From: Pseudomonas lutea
GTDB lineage: Bacteria; Pseudomonadota; Gammaproteobacteria; Pseudomonadales; Pseudomonadaceae
Reading direction: 5' to 3'
NCBI RefSeq assembly: GCF_000759445.1
Contig: NZ_JRMB01000001.1
Coordinates: 248,001 to 312,000, forward strand
Length of the DNA: 64,000 nucleotides
Under the pieces are notes generated by a model. The model worked only from the letters and a program-made list of their open reading frames with translations, made no database searches and had not been told where the DNA came from. The translations under genes were made by a program, and so were the position numbers. Shown here in pieces: positions 25,774 through 35,409 of the stretch (positions are counted from its first letter, which is position 1; the number at the start of each line of letters is the position of its first letter).

Positions 25774-27399
25774 ATGAACCTACGCAATCTGACCATCGCC
25801 CGCCGCGCCGGCCTTGGGTTTACCCTGATTTCCCTGTTGGTCGCATTGCTCGGCTGGTTTGCGCTGAGCCAGATGTCGACGATTCGCCAAAGTGAGGTCG
25901 CGGTCGAGAGCAACTGGATGCCGAGCATGCGGCTGGTCAACGACATTCGCGAAGCCATGCTGCGCATCCGCACGATCTCGTTGCGCATGGCCCTGGACAC
26001 CGACCCGAAAAACGTGAGCGTCTACAAAGGGCAGATGGACGCGCGTTCAAAGATCCTCAATGAGAAGCTCACCAGCCTCGACACGTTCATCGACACCCCG
26101 GAAGAGAAGGCGCTGTACGACAAATTCCGCTCCACCCTGGCTGATTACCAGCGCGGTTTGACCCAATCTTTCGTGCTGGCCGAAAGCGGCGACCTCAAGG
26201 CGCTGAACAAGCTGCTGCTTGTGGACATGAAAACCGCTGTCGACAATTCCGGCTCGCAACTGGGCGACCTCGGCGACTTCTACTCGCACCAGGTCGAGCT
26301 CGAAGGCAAGGCCGCTGAAGCGCAATATGGCCAGTCGCGCAACGTGGTGCTGGTGTTCGTGCTGATCGCCGCGCTGGCGACCGTCGTGCTGGCGCTGTGG
26401 CTGACCCGCAGCATCATCCGGCCGCTGCAGGAAGCGGTGGACGCTGCCGAATACGTGGCCAAGGGCGACCTGACCCACGACATTCGCGTTGAGGGCAAAG
26501 ATGAAGTCACACGGCTGTTGAGCGCGTTGCAACAGATGCAAAACAACCTGCGTTCGACCTTGAGCCTGATCGGCAACTCGGCGAGCCAGCTGGCGTCGGC
26601 GGCCACCGAGCTGAATTCGGTCACCGAAGACAGCCATCGCGGCCTGCACCAGCAAAATGCCGAAATCGAACAGGCGGCCACGGCGGTCAACGAGATGACC
26701 TCGGCGGTCGAGGAAGTGGCGCGCAACGCCGTTTCGACCTCCCAGGCGTCGAGCGAATCAAACACTGCGGCCCGCGACGGCCAGAGCCGCGTCATCGACA
26801 CGGTCAACTCGATCCAGACGCTGTCCGGTAACGTGCAGCACACTTCCGCACTGGTGCAGAACCTGGCCGATCAGTCCAAGGACATCGGCAAAGTGCTCGA
26901 CGTGATTCGTTCGATCGCCGAGCAGACCAATCTGCTGGCGCTCAACGCCGCGATCGAAGCGGCGCGCGCGGGTGAGTCCGGGCGCGGTTTTGCCGTGGTC
27001 GCAGATGAGGTGCGCGCATTGGCCCACCGCACTCAGCAATCGACGCTGGAAATCGACAAGATGGTGTCGACCATGCGCACCGGCTCCAGCGAAGCGCTGG
27101 AATCGATGTTGGTCAGCCGGTCACGTGCGACTGAAACCCTTGAGTTGGCCCAAGGCGCTGGTGAGTCGCTGCACCGCATCACCTCGTCGATCAACGAGAT
27201 ATCCGAACGCAACCTGGTCATCGCCAGCGCCGCCGAACAGCAGGCCCAGGTCGCCCGCGAAGTGGACCGCAACATCGTCAACATCCGTGACCTGTCGATG
27301 CAGTCGTCGTCCGGCGCAAACCAGATCAGTGCGTCAAGCAATGAGCTGTCACGGCTGGCGGCAGAACTGAATCAGGTCGTCACCCGCTTCCGCGTCTGA
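25774..27399 (+). CDS. methyl-accepting chemotaxis protein (4HB sensor)
   Basis: A 541-residue chemoreceptor. A membrane segment at about 12-32 is followed by a periplasmic four-helix-bundle domain (about 33-189), a second membrane segment (about 190-210), a HAMP domain (211-265) and the signalling domain. The highly conserved hairpin tip is [19 protein letters not shown]. The sensor domain type suggests small organic acids or amino acids, but the ligand cannot be read from sequence. It is monocistronic with a promoter region of about 230 bases and no strong ribosome-binding site. Confidence 0.95.
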   Translation: MNLRNLTIARRAGLGFTLISLLVALLGWFALSQMSTIRQSEVAVESNWMPSMRLVNDIREAMLRIRTISLRMALDTDPKNVSVYKGQMDARSKILNEKLTSLDTFIDTPEEKALYDKFRSTLADYQRGLTQSFVLAESGDLKALNKLLLVDMKTAVDNSGSQLGDLGDFYSHQVELEGKAAEAQYGQSRNVVLVFVLIAALATVVLALWLTRSIIRPLQEAVDAAEYVAKGDLTHDIRVEGKDEVTRLLSALQQMQNNLRSTLSLIGNSASQLASAATELNSVTEDSHRGLHQQNAEIEQAATAVNEMTSAVEEVARNAVSTSQASSESNTAARDGQSRVIDTVNSIQTLSGNVQHTSALVQNLADQSKDIGKVLDVIRSIAEQTNLLALNAAIEAARAGESGRGFAVVADEVRALAHRTQQSTLEIDKMVSTMRTGSSEALESMLVSRSRATETLELAQGAGESLHRITSSINEISERNLVIASAAEQQAQVAREVDRNIVNIRDLSMQSSSGANQISASSNELSRLAAELNQVVTRFRV

Positions 27400-27415
27400 C
27401 CCTGGTTTCAACACA

Positions 27416-27640
27416 GCTTCCCGGCTAAAGCCGGTCCCACACGCAACGCTGTGTGAGTAGCTGGCCAGAGCCGGTTCCACAGCGTAACGCAGCGCGAGTG
27501 GCTGGCCAGACCCGGTCCCACGCCGTAATGCTGCGCGAGTGGGACCGGCTTTAGCCGGGAAGAGGCCGGTTTGAACACCCTCGGTTTTGCAGTGTGACGA
27601 CGACGTCTTCCCCGCTAAAGCCGCTCCTGCAAACGGCACC
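27416..27640. repeat. CCGGCTAAAGCCGG-type repeat cluster
   Basis: A run of palindromic modules after the chemoreceptor: TTCCCGGCTAAAGCCGGTCCC at 27419-27439, two internal TGGCCAGA-CCGGT variants, an inverted GGGACCGGCTTTAGCCGGGAA at about 27540-27560, and a last CCCGCTAAAGCCGCTCC. The right part (27556-27632) is a second copy of the module at 11284-11356. I see no gene in the interval 27400-27744. Confidence 0.75.
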
Positions 27641-27744
27641 CTTTCACCTCATTCACTTGCCTGTGGCTGCCCTCGGCTTGCATCATTCGCCACGACTAAT
27701 AATTCCTGGCGGGCCGAACCTGCCGACGACACAGGTGAAGAGCA

Positions 27745-28989
27745 ATGGATGATGTGAATCGCGATTTCAGCGGCTGGCTGCGCTCCCCAGGCCACAAAGC
27801 CTGGCTGGCGCAGGAGGGCGATCGGCTGTTGATGTTTGCCAAGGCTGCCAGGCTGCCTCAAGGCTTCGGCAATCTGGACGACCATGGCCGCCTCGCCGCA
27901 GATGCCGTGGCCGAGACCATGAACACCGCACGCATGACCCACAGTTTCGCCATGGCGCATATCAACGGCATTCCCGGTTGCGCCGCGCTGGTCGATCACG
28001 GCATCGCGGCGCTGAGCGGGCCATTGCGTGATGCCGAGCATGGCGGCTGGTTCGACAAGCCCCTGGAGCACAGCGCCGACAAAGGCAAGGCTGCTTACCT
28101 GCACGCCTTTGTCGCGCTGGCGGCCAGCTCGGCGGTGGTCGCACGCCGCCCGGGCGCTCAGGCGCTGCTGGAGCAGGCCATTCATGTGATTACGACGCGC
28201 TTCTGGAGCGAGGAAGAAGGCGCCATGCGCGAGTCTTTCGACCGTGACTGGAGCCACGAAGAACACTACCGCGGTGCCAACAGCAACATGCACAGCACCG
28301 AAGCCTTTCTCGCCCTGGCCGATGTCACTGGCGATGCCCGCTGGCTGGACCGGGCGCTGAGCATCGTCGAGCGGGTCATCCACCAGCATGCCGCCGGCAA
28401 CCAGCATCAGGTAATCGAGCACTTCACCCTGCAATGGCAACCGGTCCGGGACTACAACGTCGACAAGCCCGACGATGGTTTCCGGCCCTATGGCACCACG
28501 CCCGGTCATGCCTTCGAGTGGGCGCGACTGGTGTTGCATCTGGAGGCCGCGCGACGCAAAGCCGGCCTTGATGCGCCGGCCTGGCTGCTGGAGGACGCCC
28601 GCGGATTATTCGAAAACGCCTGCCGCTTTGGCTGGGACGTCGACGGCGCACCGGGCATCGTTTACACCCTCGACTGGGAGAATCGTCCAGTGGTCCGTCA
28701 CCGCCTGCACTGGACCCACGCCGAAGCCGCCGCAGCCGCCGCCGCGCTGCTGCAACGCACTCATGAGCAAGGTTATGAGGACTGGTATCGCACGTTCTGG
28801 GAATTCAACGAAACGCTGTTCATTGATCGTGAGAACGGCAGCTGGCGCCATGAATTGAACCCGCAGAACCAACCCAGCGCCGACATCTGGCCCGGCAAGC
28901 CGGACCTCTACCACGCCTACCAGGCGACCCTGTTGCCGGTCTTGCCATTGGAACAGAGCCTGGCGACGGCGTTGGCGAACAGGTCGTAA
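27745..28989 (+). CDS. AGE-family aldose-ketose isomerase (mannose isomerase/YihS-like)
   Basis: A 414-residue protein of the N-acylglucosamine 2-epimerase superfamily with the (alpha/alpha)6-barrel pattern: MTHSFAMAHINGIPG, EEHYRGANSNMHSTEAFLA, GTTPGHAFEWARLVLHL and KPDLYHAYQATLLP. The histidines in NMHSTEA and PGHAFEW and the C-terminal YHAYQA are those of YihS/mannose-isomerase members, which interconvert mannose, fructose and glucose, rather than the sialic-acid epimerases. It stands alone between two repeat clusters. Substrate choice within the group remains uncertain. Confidence 0.88.
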   Translation: MDDVNRDFSGWLRSPGHKAWLAQEGDRLLMFAKAARLPQGFGNLDDHGRLAADAVAETMNTARMTHSFAMAHINGIPGCAALVDHGIAALSGPLRDAEHGGWFDKPLEHSADKGKAAYLHAFVALAASSAVVARRPGAQALLEQAIHVITTRFWSEEEGAMRESFDRDWSHEEHYRGANSNMHSTEAFLALADVTGDARWLDRALSIVERVIHQHAAGNQHQVIEHFTLQWQPVRDYNVDKPDDGFRPYGTTPGHAFEWARLVLHLEAARRKAGLDAPAWLLEDARGLFENACRFGWDVDGAPGIVYTLDWENRPVVRHRLHWTHAEAAAAAAALLQRTHEQGYEDWYRTFWEFNETLFIDRENGSWRHELNPQNQPSADIWPGKPDLYHAYQATLLPVLPLEQSLATALANRS

Positions 28990-29616
28990 CGGCAAGGGCC
29001 CTGCAAGGCCTTTGCCTGCCGCAAGATGTCGGGGTGGGTTAAACCCCCATTCGCGGAACGGCATCCGCACACCTGATCCGCATGGTCGAAAACCACTGTA
29101 GGAGCCGGCTTGCTGGCAAACCGGCTCTGCCAGAAAAAGGCGATGCTTCTGCCCGGTCGCGTTCGCCAGAAGAAGGCGATGCGTCTGCACGGCCGCGTTC
29201 GCCAGCAAGCCGGCTCCTACAAGGCCGTGTCCGCCGCGAAGGGTCCGTATTGCCGAAATTCCACTGTAGGAGCGCGCTTGCCCGCGAACAGCGGTGGGTC
29301 AGGTAACTATTTTGTTGATCCTGACGACGATTCGCGGGCAAGCGCGCTCCTACAGGTGTTGCGATGGCCTGGTGTTGCGCGGTGGTCACTAAAACGCTGT
29401 TGCTCACGCGCACCGAAGCTAACTGTAGGAGCCGGCTTGCTGGCGAACCGGCTCTTCAGGCGACGGCGATGCGCTTGAACGGGCGCGGTCGCTGTAGGAG
29501 TGAGCTTGCTCGCGAATGCATGGTGCCCGTGGCATTGATCGCGCCTGACCCGCCGCAATTCGCCGACAAGCTGGCTCCCACAGACCATGGGTTGTTGCTC
29601 AATCCGCACGCCCCCA
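28990..29616. repeat. Gene-free stretch with seven REP-like elements
   Basis: No gene is supported. REP-like copies stand at about 29097-29120, 29198-29222 (inverse), 29264-29289 (GCGCGC type), 29332-29355 (inverse, same type), 29424-29448, 29493-29516 (GAGTGAGCTTGCTCGCGAA variant) and 29559-29583 (inverse, degenerate). A direct near-repeat of about 25 bases (CAGAAAAAGGCGATGC / CAGAAGAAGGCGATGC) occurs at 29131 and 29167. Confidence 0.8.
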
Positions 29617-30399
29617 TTAAACCTTCAGCTCGATCCACGTCGGCGCATGGTCGCTGGCGTGGGGCAGGTCACGGACCCAGCGGTCTACGCCCGCGTTTTT
29701 GAGCTTGGGCTTCAGGCCCTTGCTCAGCAGCAGATGGTCGATGCGCAAGCCTGAGTTTGTCTTCCAGTGATTGCGGAAATAGTCCCAGAACGTGTAGATC
29801 CGCTCGTCCGGGAATTTCGCGCGCAAGGCGTCGGTCCAGCCTTGGTCGAGAAGCCGCTGAAAGCATTCCCGGCTTTCCGGTTGCAGCAGCGCATCCTTGA
29901 GCCATGAGCGGGTGTTGTAGATGTCCTCGTCGGTGGGAATGACATTGTAGTCACCGGCCAGCACCACGGGATGCTCGCTGTTAAGCAAGGAATCGGCGTG
30001 CTTGATCAAGTGCTCGAACCAATCCAGTTTGTAGTCGAATTTCGGTCCCGGCCGAGGATTGCCATTGGGCAGGTACAGGCAGCCGACGATCACGCCCTGA
30101 ACCGCGGCTTCCAGGTAGCGGCTGTGAGTGTCTTTTTCATTCCCGGGCAAGCCCCGGCGAATCTCCAATGGGTCACTGTCACGGGAAAGAATGGCTACGC
30201 CGTTCCAGGACGGTTCCCCCTGCCAGATCACCCCATAGCCGGCGTTGCGAATGTCATCCGCGGGGAAGGCCGAGTCGGCCGCTTTCAGCTCCTGCAGGCA
30301 AACGATGTCGGGTTTTTCGGTTTCCAGCCACTGCAGCAGAATCGGCAAACGCGCGCGGATGCCGTTGATATTGAACGTGGCGATTTTCAGCGTGGCCAT
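29617..30399 (-). CDS. xthA: exodeoxyribonuclease III-like AP endonuclease
   Basis: A 260-residue member of the exonuclease III/APE family, acting on abasic sites and 3' blocked ends. The catalytic set is visible: Asn10 (ATFNINGIRARL), Glu37 (CLQELKA), the GDYNVIPT block and the C-terminal SDHAPTW. The start at 30399 has GGAGGAG about six bases before it. A second xth gene is common in pseudomonads, so this may not be the main exonuclease III. It is 96 bases after the AbrB-type gene on the same strand. Confidence 0.92.
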   Translation of the reverse strand: MATLKIATFNINGIRARLPILLQWLETEKPDIVCLQELKAADSAFPADDIRNAGYGVIWQGEPSWNGVAILSRDSDPLEIRRGLPGNEKDTHSRYLEAAVQGVIVGCLYLPNGNPRPGPKFDYKLDWFEHLIKHADSLLNSEHPVVLAGDYNVIPTDEDIYNTRSWLKDALLQPESRECFQRLLDQGWTDALRAKFPDERIYTFWDYFRNHWKTNSGLRIDHLLLSKGLKPKLKNAGVDRWVRDLPHASDHAPTWIELKV

Positions 30400-30495
30400 C
30401 GCGTTCTCCTCCAATGCGTGTGAAGCGTTGGAGGGCACAGGTGCGCTGAAGATTCAATCCAGACGCCAGACCCGTCACAAGGCCTGATGGCACGC

Positions 30496-31593
30496 TCACG
30501 CAAATCGTTGCGAGAGCCGGATAACCTGTCGGGCGATATACGCACCGCTGACAATCACCCCGAACAACCGCAACGTCTGCATGGCCAGCACAAAGCCCAC
30601 GTCCGAGTGAGTATCGATGGCGATGATCGCCATCGCGTCCAGCCCGCCCGGACTGGTGGCCAGATACACCGAGAGGAAATCCTTGCCCATCATCTCGGCG
30701 ATGACCCAGGCCGACAGTGCGCACAACAGAATCAGCACCAGCGCACCGGCAATCATCGCGGGCAGCCGTCGCCAGACGTAGTTGATGGTGATGCGATCAA
30801 AGCGCAAGCCGATGTAGCTGCCAATCGCGCCGTAGGCAATGGCCAGCAACCAGGTGGGCAGGGTGATCTGCAGCAGGCCGCTCAATTGCAGCGCGCCGCC
30901 GAGCAGCAAAGGTACGAGCAAGGCGCCGGCAGGCAAGCGACTGCCAAGTGTTACGCCGACCGCGATCACCAGCAGGCTCAAACCGAGGTTCAGCAGGTTC
31001 ATGCCGTGCAGCAGCGCCTCGGTGCTGTGGGCGTCCGAGCCGCCGGCGTCTGCGCCGATCAACCGGCTGACCAGCGCACCGACCATCACCACGCACACCA
31101 CTCGTACGTACTGCATGGTCGCCACCACCCGGGAGTCCGCGCCATAGTCCTCGGACATCGCGACCATGGCAGACGCCGCGCCCGGCGAAGTGCCCCACGC
31201 GGCGGTGCTGCTTTGTATGCCGCCCCAGCGGGCCATGGCAATCCCCACCACCGCGCTTAACGCAACGGTGAGCACCGTGGCAAACACCATGACGTGCCAG
31301 GACTCCATCGCGGTGAGCAGAACGCCCAGTGTCATGGAGTGGGCGACCAGCACGCCTACCGTGCCCTGCCCAAGACGAAACACATGCTTGTTCAAGCGAA
31401 TGCTGGCCCCGGCGACGCCCAAGCCGATCGCCACCAGCATAGGGCCGAGAAACAGCGCGGCGGGGACGTTGAAGTACTTGAACAGCTGGCCAGCGCTACC
31501 GGCCATCAGAATGAGCAACAACCATTGTATGAGCGGTGGCTGTTGGGCGAGGGCGAACGAGGCGGGGCGGGGCAACGCGGATCTCCAGAGCAT
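30496..31593 (-). CDS. AbrB-family membrane protein (AbrB duplication)
   Basis: A 365-residue integral membrane protein of the AbrB (ammonia-monooxygenase-regulator-like) family, about ten membrane segments in two related halves, with GTSPGAASAMVAMSEDYGAD in the first and ATSPGGLDAMAIIAIDTHSD in the second: the internal duplication is clear. The function of the family is poorly defined; a transport role is likely. The start at 31593 has AGGA eight bases upstream. It is divergent from a LysR-type gene. Confidence 0.88.
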   Translation of the reverse strand: MLWRSALPRPASFALAQQPPLIQWLLLILMAGSAGQLFKYFNVPAALFLGPMLVAIGLGVAGASIRLNKHVFRLGQGTVGVLVAHSMTLGVLLTAMESWHVMVFATVLTVALSAVVGIAMARWGGIQSSTAAWGTSPGAASAMVAMSEDYGADSRVVATMQYVRVVCVVMVGALVSRLIGADAGGSDAHSTEALLHGMNLLNLGLSLLVIAVGVTLGSRLPAGALLVPLLLGGALQLSGLLQITLPTWLLAIAYGAIGSYIGLRFDRITINYVWRRLPAMIAGALVLILLCALSAWVIAEMMGKDFLSVYLATSPGGLDAMAIIAIDTHSDVGFVLAMQTLRLFGVIVSGAYIARQVIRLSQRFA

Positions 31594-31670
31594 TGGCTTT
31601 TCCTGAAAGGACAGTCCTGAGCGGTGCTTCCGTGCCGGGTGCAGTTCCAATGAGCCGAAGTATCGACAGC

Positions 31671-31710
31671 TGAATCGATCAAGTCTATTTTCTAATAATC
31701 ATGAATCGAT
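31671..31710. promoter_or_regulatory. Direct repeat in the abrB-lysR promoter region
   Basis: TGAATCGAT occurs at 31671-31679 and 31702-31710, 31 bases apart, about three helical turns, in an AT-rich stretch. This is a plausible paired site for the divergent LysR regulator. Confidence 0.4.
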
Positions 31711-31725
31711 AACTTTGGTTGATAT

Positions 31726-32628
31726 ATGGACCTGCGTGACCTCACCTACTTCGAAACCATCGCCGAGCTTGGTCATCTGGGGCGCGCAGCGGAAAGACTC
31801 AATCGCAGCCAGCCGGCGTTGACCAAGAGCATTCAGCGACTGGAGGAGTCCTTCGGGACCAAGCTGTTTCAGCGCGATGGCCGCAGAATCAAACTGACGC
31901 CGGTCGGCGAGTTGTTGCAGGCCCGGGGCAAGGTGCTGCAGCAAAGCATCGCCCAGACCCAGCGTGAGGTGCGCGATTTTGCCAGTGGCGCGGTAGGCGA
32001 TATCCGTCTGGGCTGTGCGGCGACCATGGCCGAATACCTGTTGCCGGAGTTGACCAATACGCTGCTCAAGCGCTCGCCGCAGGTCACACTGAAGCTGGTC
32101 ATCGGCCAGGACGACATGCTGCGCGAGCAACTGCGCTCCGGGCATCTGGACATGATCATTTGCGCCCAGCGCAGCGCCGAGGAGGAGTTCACGTTTTACC
32201 CGATTCTCACGGACGAGGCGGTGGTGATTGCCAGCCGAAACCATCCCATCTTCAAGGCACCGTTTGAGATGAAAGATCTGTGCCGCTACCGCTGGGTGTT
32301 GCCGCCGGCCGGGGTGTCCTCACGCATCTGGGTCGACGACGCCTTTGCCCGTCATGATTTGCCGTTGCCGGAGGTGCAGATTGAAGCCAATTCCATCTCG
32401 CTGCTGCCGCGTCTCATCGCTCAGACCAGCCTGCTGAGTTTTATTGCCAGGGAAACCCTCGAGTTCGGCAAAAACATGCAGGACCTGCGCGAGGTAGTGC
32501 TGGAGCAGACCACCATGGCAAGGACGATCTGCGTGATGTTGCGCCGCGAGGGCTACCTGTCGCCCGCCGCCCACGCCATGGTGCAGATGCTGCGCGATGA
32601 CGGCGGCTCGTTCCTCAATTGGTCCTGA
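31726..32628 (+). CDS. LysR-family transcriptional regulator
   Basis: A 300-residue LysR regulator: N-terminal winged helix (residues 1-60, with LGRAAERLNRSQPALTKSIQRLEESFG) and a C-terminal periplasmic-binding-like effector domain. The ATG at 31726 has no strong ribosome-binding site. It is divergent from the AbrB-type membrane protein gene, so it probably controls it; the ligand is unknown. Confidence 0.92.
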   Translation: MDLRDLTYFETIAELGHLGRAAERLNRSQPALTKSIQRLEESFGTKLFQRDGRRIKLTPVGELLQARGKVLQQSIAQTQREVRDFASGAVGDIRLGCAATMAEYLLPELTNTLLKRSPQVTLKLVIGQDDMLREQLRSGHLDMIICAQRSAEEEFTFYPILTDEAVVIASRNHPIFKAPFEMKDLCRYRWVLPPAGVSSRIWVDDAFARHDLPLPEVQIEANSISLLPRLIAQTSLLSFIARETLEFGKNMQDLREVVLEQTTMARTICVMLRREGYLSPAAHAMVQMLRDDGGSFLNWS

Positions 32629-32705
32629 ACAATGCCCCGAGCCGTGCTTTTCGGCGGTCAGCTGGGTTAGCCTGCGCAGAGACCCTTTATCCACGGAGCA
32701 GCAAG

Positions 32706-32918
32706 ATGCCGAAACCACACATCCAGCTTGGAACACCCGTTGGACCTTATGCTGCGAGTGACGATGACCTGCATCACGGCGGTGATCAATCGCCGCTCAA
32801 TGACGCCGATTCAGACGAAGACCGCGACCCCGAGGGCGAGCTTGATCTGACCGAGCTCGACCTTGACGGCTTCGCCGACGCCGACAAGCTGGACATCGGG
32901 TCGGCCAATTTGAGCTAG
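32706..32918 (+). CDS. 70-residue acidic small protein
   Basis: A small, strongly acidic protein starting MPKPHIQLGTPVGPY. Its C-terminal half is a run of Asp, Glu and Leu (GELDLTELDLDGFADADKLD), resembling a short calcium- or metal-binding or disordered tail. GGAG stands seven bases before the ATG at 32706. I do not recognise a named family. It stands 77 bases after the LysR gene and may be read from its own promoter. Confidence 0.55.
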   Translation: MPKPHIQLGTPVGPYAASDDDLHHGGDQSPLNDADSDEDRDPEGELDLTELDLDGFADADKLDIGSANLS

Positions 32919-32994
32919 TCAGTCTCGCGCCCACTCTTATTGCTTTTGAATGCGCAGAACTACGCGCTATGCAGCCAGCGGTTGCCGCAGACAA

Positions 32995-33083
32995 CTGTAG
33001 AACCGCGCTTGCCCGCGAAAGCTTCGTGTCAGCTAAACATGCGTAACTGACACACCGTCTTCGCGGGCAAGCGCGCTTCTACA
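32995..33083. repeat. REP pair, GCGCGC type
   Basis: A plus-strand copy (about 32995-33019, with an AACC variant) and an inverted copy (33060-33083). The inverted copy overlaps the last codons and stop of the deoxyribosyltransferase-like gene. Confidence 0.85.
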
Positions 33084-33597
33084 GGATGTTGCGCTCGTCA
33101 GCCATAAACGCAGCCAGCGCTGCAATCGCTTGTTCTGGCGTCGCGCTGCTGCCGGTCCAGGTGCAGGCCAGCATCAAGTTGCGCGGCAGACCGAAATCCT
33201 CCACCTGAAACCCCTGCGCATCGAACCCCTCTGCGTCGTGGGCGATCTGTTCGCGCAGCGACCCGCTGCCCTCAAAGTAAACCCAGACCGGCTTGCCCAA
33301 CGCCACGGCCATGCCCACCTCGAACACCGTGCCTGAATCCGGCTCGGCACCCCGGAATACGTTCAGATTAGCCAGTACCGCATCGCATCGTCTGATCATC
33401 GCCATGTTGGCGCTGCAGATGATCGCAGCCGTTTCATCAGGCCTTAGCCCGGACGGCACCTCATTGTCGAAGGGATAAAGACCCAGCAGGCCGTGCTGCT
33501 CACACAGGCTTTTCAGGTAGCGACCGTGTTCGACGGCATCAGCGCGAAACACGTCGAAACCGGCGAGGTAAACCAGGGGTTGTTCGGGCACTGGCAT
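33079..33597 (-). CDS. nucleoside 2-deoxyribosyltransferase-like protein
   Basis: A 172-residue protein with the deoxyribosyltransferase fold: YLAGFDVFRADAVEHG at the N-terminus, a central DAVLANLNVFRGAEPDSGTVFEVGMAVALGKPVW that contains the catalytic-type glutamate (TVFEVG), and a short C-terminus. Members exchange bases between deoxynucleosides or hydrolyse them; the exact reaction is unknown here. GAGGAGG precedes the ATG at 33597. The stop codon (TAG) lies in an adjoining REP element. Confidence 0.88.
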   Translation of the reverse strand: MPVPEQPLVYLAGFDVFRADAVEHGRYLKSLCEQHGLLGLYPFDNEVPSGLRPDETAAIICSANMAMIRRCDAVLANLNVFRGAEPDSGTVFEVGMAVALGKPVWVYFEGSGSLREQIAHDAEGFDAQGFQVEDFGLPRNLMLACTWTGSSATPEQAIAALAAFMADERNIL

Positions 33598-33690
33598 GGC
33601 TGCCTCCTCAAAAATGGGTAGGCGAAGTCTAACTGCTCAGCGCCGCCGTTGATCGGGCCAGCGGCCTCCTAAGCCGGGCAGGGCTGGAAT

Positions 33691-33706
33691 CTGTACGGAT
33701 AACCAG
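33691..33706. promoter_or_regulatory. Candidate LexA box before the VRR-NUC gene
   Basis: CTGTACGGATAACCAG, flanked by T on the left and TA on the right, matches the SOS-box rule CTG-N10-CAG with the extended CTGTA...CAGTA ends. It begins 57 bases and ends 42 bases before the GTG start. Confidence 0.5.
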
Positions 33707-33747
33707 TATCCTGAGGCCTTTCTCGGCCGCCTCTACGTGACCTCGCT

Positions 33748-35409
33748 GTGAGTATTTCTCCCCTCGACAATCCGTTTTACTACCTGGAAAACTTCCGCCA
33801 GGTGCTGAACTGGATCGCCCAGCGTTACGACGACCTGCTTGATGATGACGAGCGTGGGTTTATCAACGACTTTGCGCGGCTGCCGCAGCCGGCTCAGGCC
33901 CTGTTGGTGCGAATGGTCATGCGCAAGGGCACGCTGTTTCGGGCCAGCAAACTCGATTACGCCGAGATTGGCGATGTCCGGCTCGCTGCCGCTCCGTTGC
34001 TGGCGTCCGGTTGGGTCGACGGTCAGCCGCCGCTTGATTTGCACGCGTTGTTCGCTTTGTTGCGCAAAGACGAACTGGGCCAGTGTTTCAAGGCCCATGG
34101 CGTCAAAAGCGCCGAGAAAAAATCCGACCTGTTGCAGCGCCTGCTGCCCCTGTATGGGTCGCCTCAGCGACTGGAAGAATGGTTTGCCGGGTTCGAGGAA
34201 GTGGTCTTTGCGCTTCAGGTGATGCCGCTGTGTGATCGGCTTCGCTTGCTGTATTTCGGCAATCTCTATCAGGAATGGTCGGAGTTTGTCCTGGCGGACC
34301 TGGGCATTTATCGCTACGAAAAAGTAGAGTTTTCAGTCGAGTCCCGTGGCATCAACCAGCGCGCTGACATCGACATCTGCGTGCACCTGCACACTTGCCG
34401 TCAGGCGCTGGATGCGGGGCTGCCGCTGGCCGAGCTGGCCGAACAGGCTCTGGCGGTTCAGACCGACAATCCCTGGCTGGCCATGCGGCGTGCCAAGCTG
34501 TTGTTCAAGATCGGACAGCAGGCCGAGCGCGAGCAGGACTGGCCCCTGGCGCTCAGTGTCTATGCCCAGTCCAGCTACCCCGGCGCCCGGGTGCGCCGTA
34601 TCCGCGTATTGGAGCGCAGTGAGCAGTTCAGTGAAGCGATGACGCTGTTGCTCAACGCGCGGTCGACCCCCGAAAACGATGAGGAAACCCAGCATTTGTT
34701 GCGGATCGAACCTCGCCTGAAACGCAAGTTGGGCGAGGGCAGCGTGCAAAAAAGAGCCAAACGCACGGTCAGCCGGCTCGACTTGAGCGTGTTGCCACTC
34801 CCGGATCACAGCGTCGAGCGGCTGATCCAGCAGCACCTGGCGGAAGAGGGCAGCGAGGTGCATTACGTCGAGAACGCGCTGGTCAATTCATTGTTCGGGC
34901 TGCTCTGTTGGCCGGCCATCTTTGCACCGCTGCCGGGAGCGTTTTTTCATCCCTTCCACAGCGCGCCGAGTGATCTTTACAGTCCGGATTTCTACCAGCG
35001 GCGCGCGGCCTTGTTCGATCAATGCCTGGCGAAGCTCGACGATCAGGGTTACGAAGCAGCGATCCGTGATACCTATGCGAGCAAGTTTGGCCTGCAATCC
35101 CCCTTTGTTTTCTGGGGCACCTTGACCCCGGAACTGCTGGATCAGGCGCTGCACTGCTTGCCGGCGCAGCACCTCAAACGTTGGTTCCGACGTTTGTTGC
35201 AAGACATCAAAGCCAACCGCACCGGCATGCCCGATTTGATCCAGTTCTACCCCGAGCAACGCCGCTATCGGATGATCGAAGTCAAAGGCCCGGGCGATCG
35301 GCTGCAGGACAACCAGCTGCGCTGGATCGATTTCTGCGCCGAGCACGAAATGCCTGTGGTGGTGTGCTACGTGAAATGGGCGGAAGACGAAGCCCGCGCC
35401 GCCGGTTGA
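33748..35409 (+). CDS. FAN1-type nuclease with VRR-NUC domain
   Basis: A 553-residue bacterial homologue of FAN1, a 5'-flap structure-specific nuclease used in interstrand-crosslink repair. The C-terminal VRR-NUC domain carries the PD-(D/E)xK site: Asp496 (TGMPDLIQFYP), Glu511 and Lys513 (MIEVKGPGD). Upstream are a SAP-like segment (ALLRKDELGQCFKAHGVKS) and a TPR-like helical region (about 225-310). The start is GTG at 33748; no better in-frame start is seen. A LexA-type box lies just upstream. Confidence 0.86.
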   Translation: MSISPLDNPFYYLENFRQVLNWIAQRYDDLLDDDERGFINDFARLPQPAQALLVRMVMRKGTLFRASKLDYAEIGDVRLAAAPLLASGWVDGQPPLDLHALFALLRKDELGQCFKAHGVKSAEKKSDLLQRLLPLYGSPQRLEEWFAGFEEVVFALQVMPLCDRLRLLYFGNLYQEWSEFVLADLGIYRYEKVEFSVESRGINQRADIDICVHLHTCRQALDAGLPLAELAEQALAVQTDNPWLAMRRAKLLFKIGQQAEREQDWPLALSVYAQSSYPGARVRRIRVLERSEQFSEAMTLLLNARSTPENDEETQHLLRIEPRLKRKLGEGSVQKRAKRTVSRLDLSVLPLPDHSVERLIQQHLAEEGSEVHYVENALVNSLFGLLCWPAIFAPLPGAFFHPFHSAPSDLYSPDFYQRRAALFDQCLAKLDDQGYEAAIRDTYASKFGLQSPFVFWGTLTPELLDQALHCLPAQHLKRWFRRLLQDIKANRTGMPDLIQFYPEQRRYRMIEVKGPGDRLQDNQLRWIDFCAEHEMPVVVCYVKWAEDEARAAG

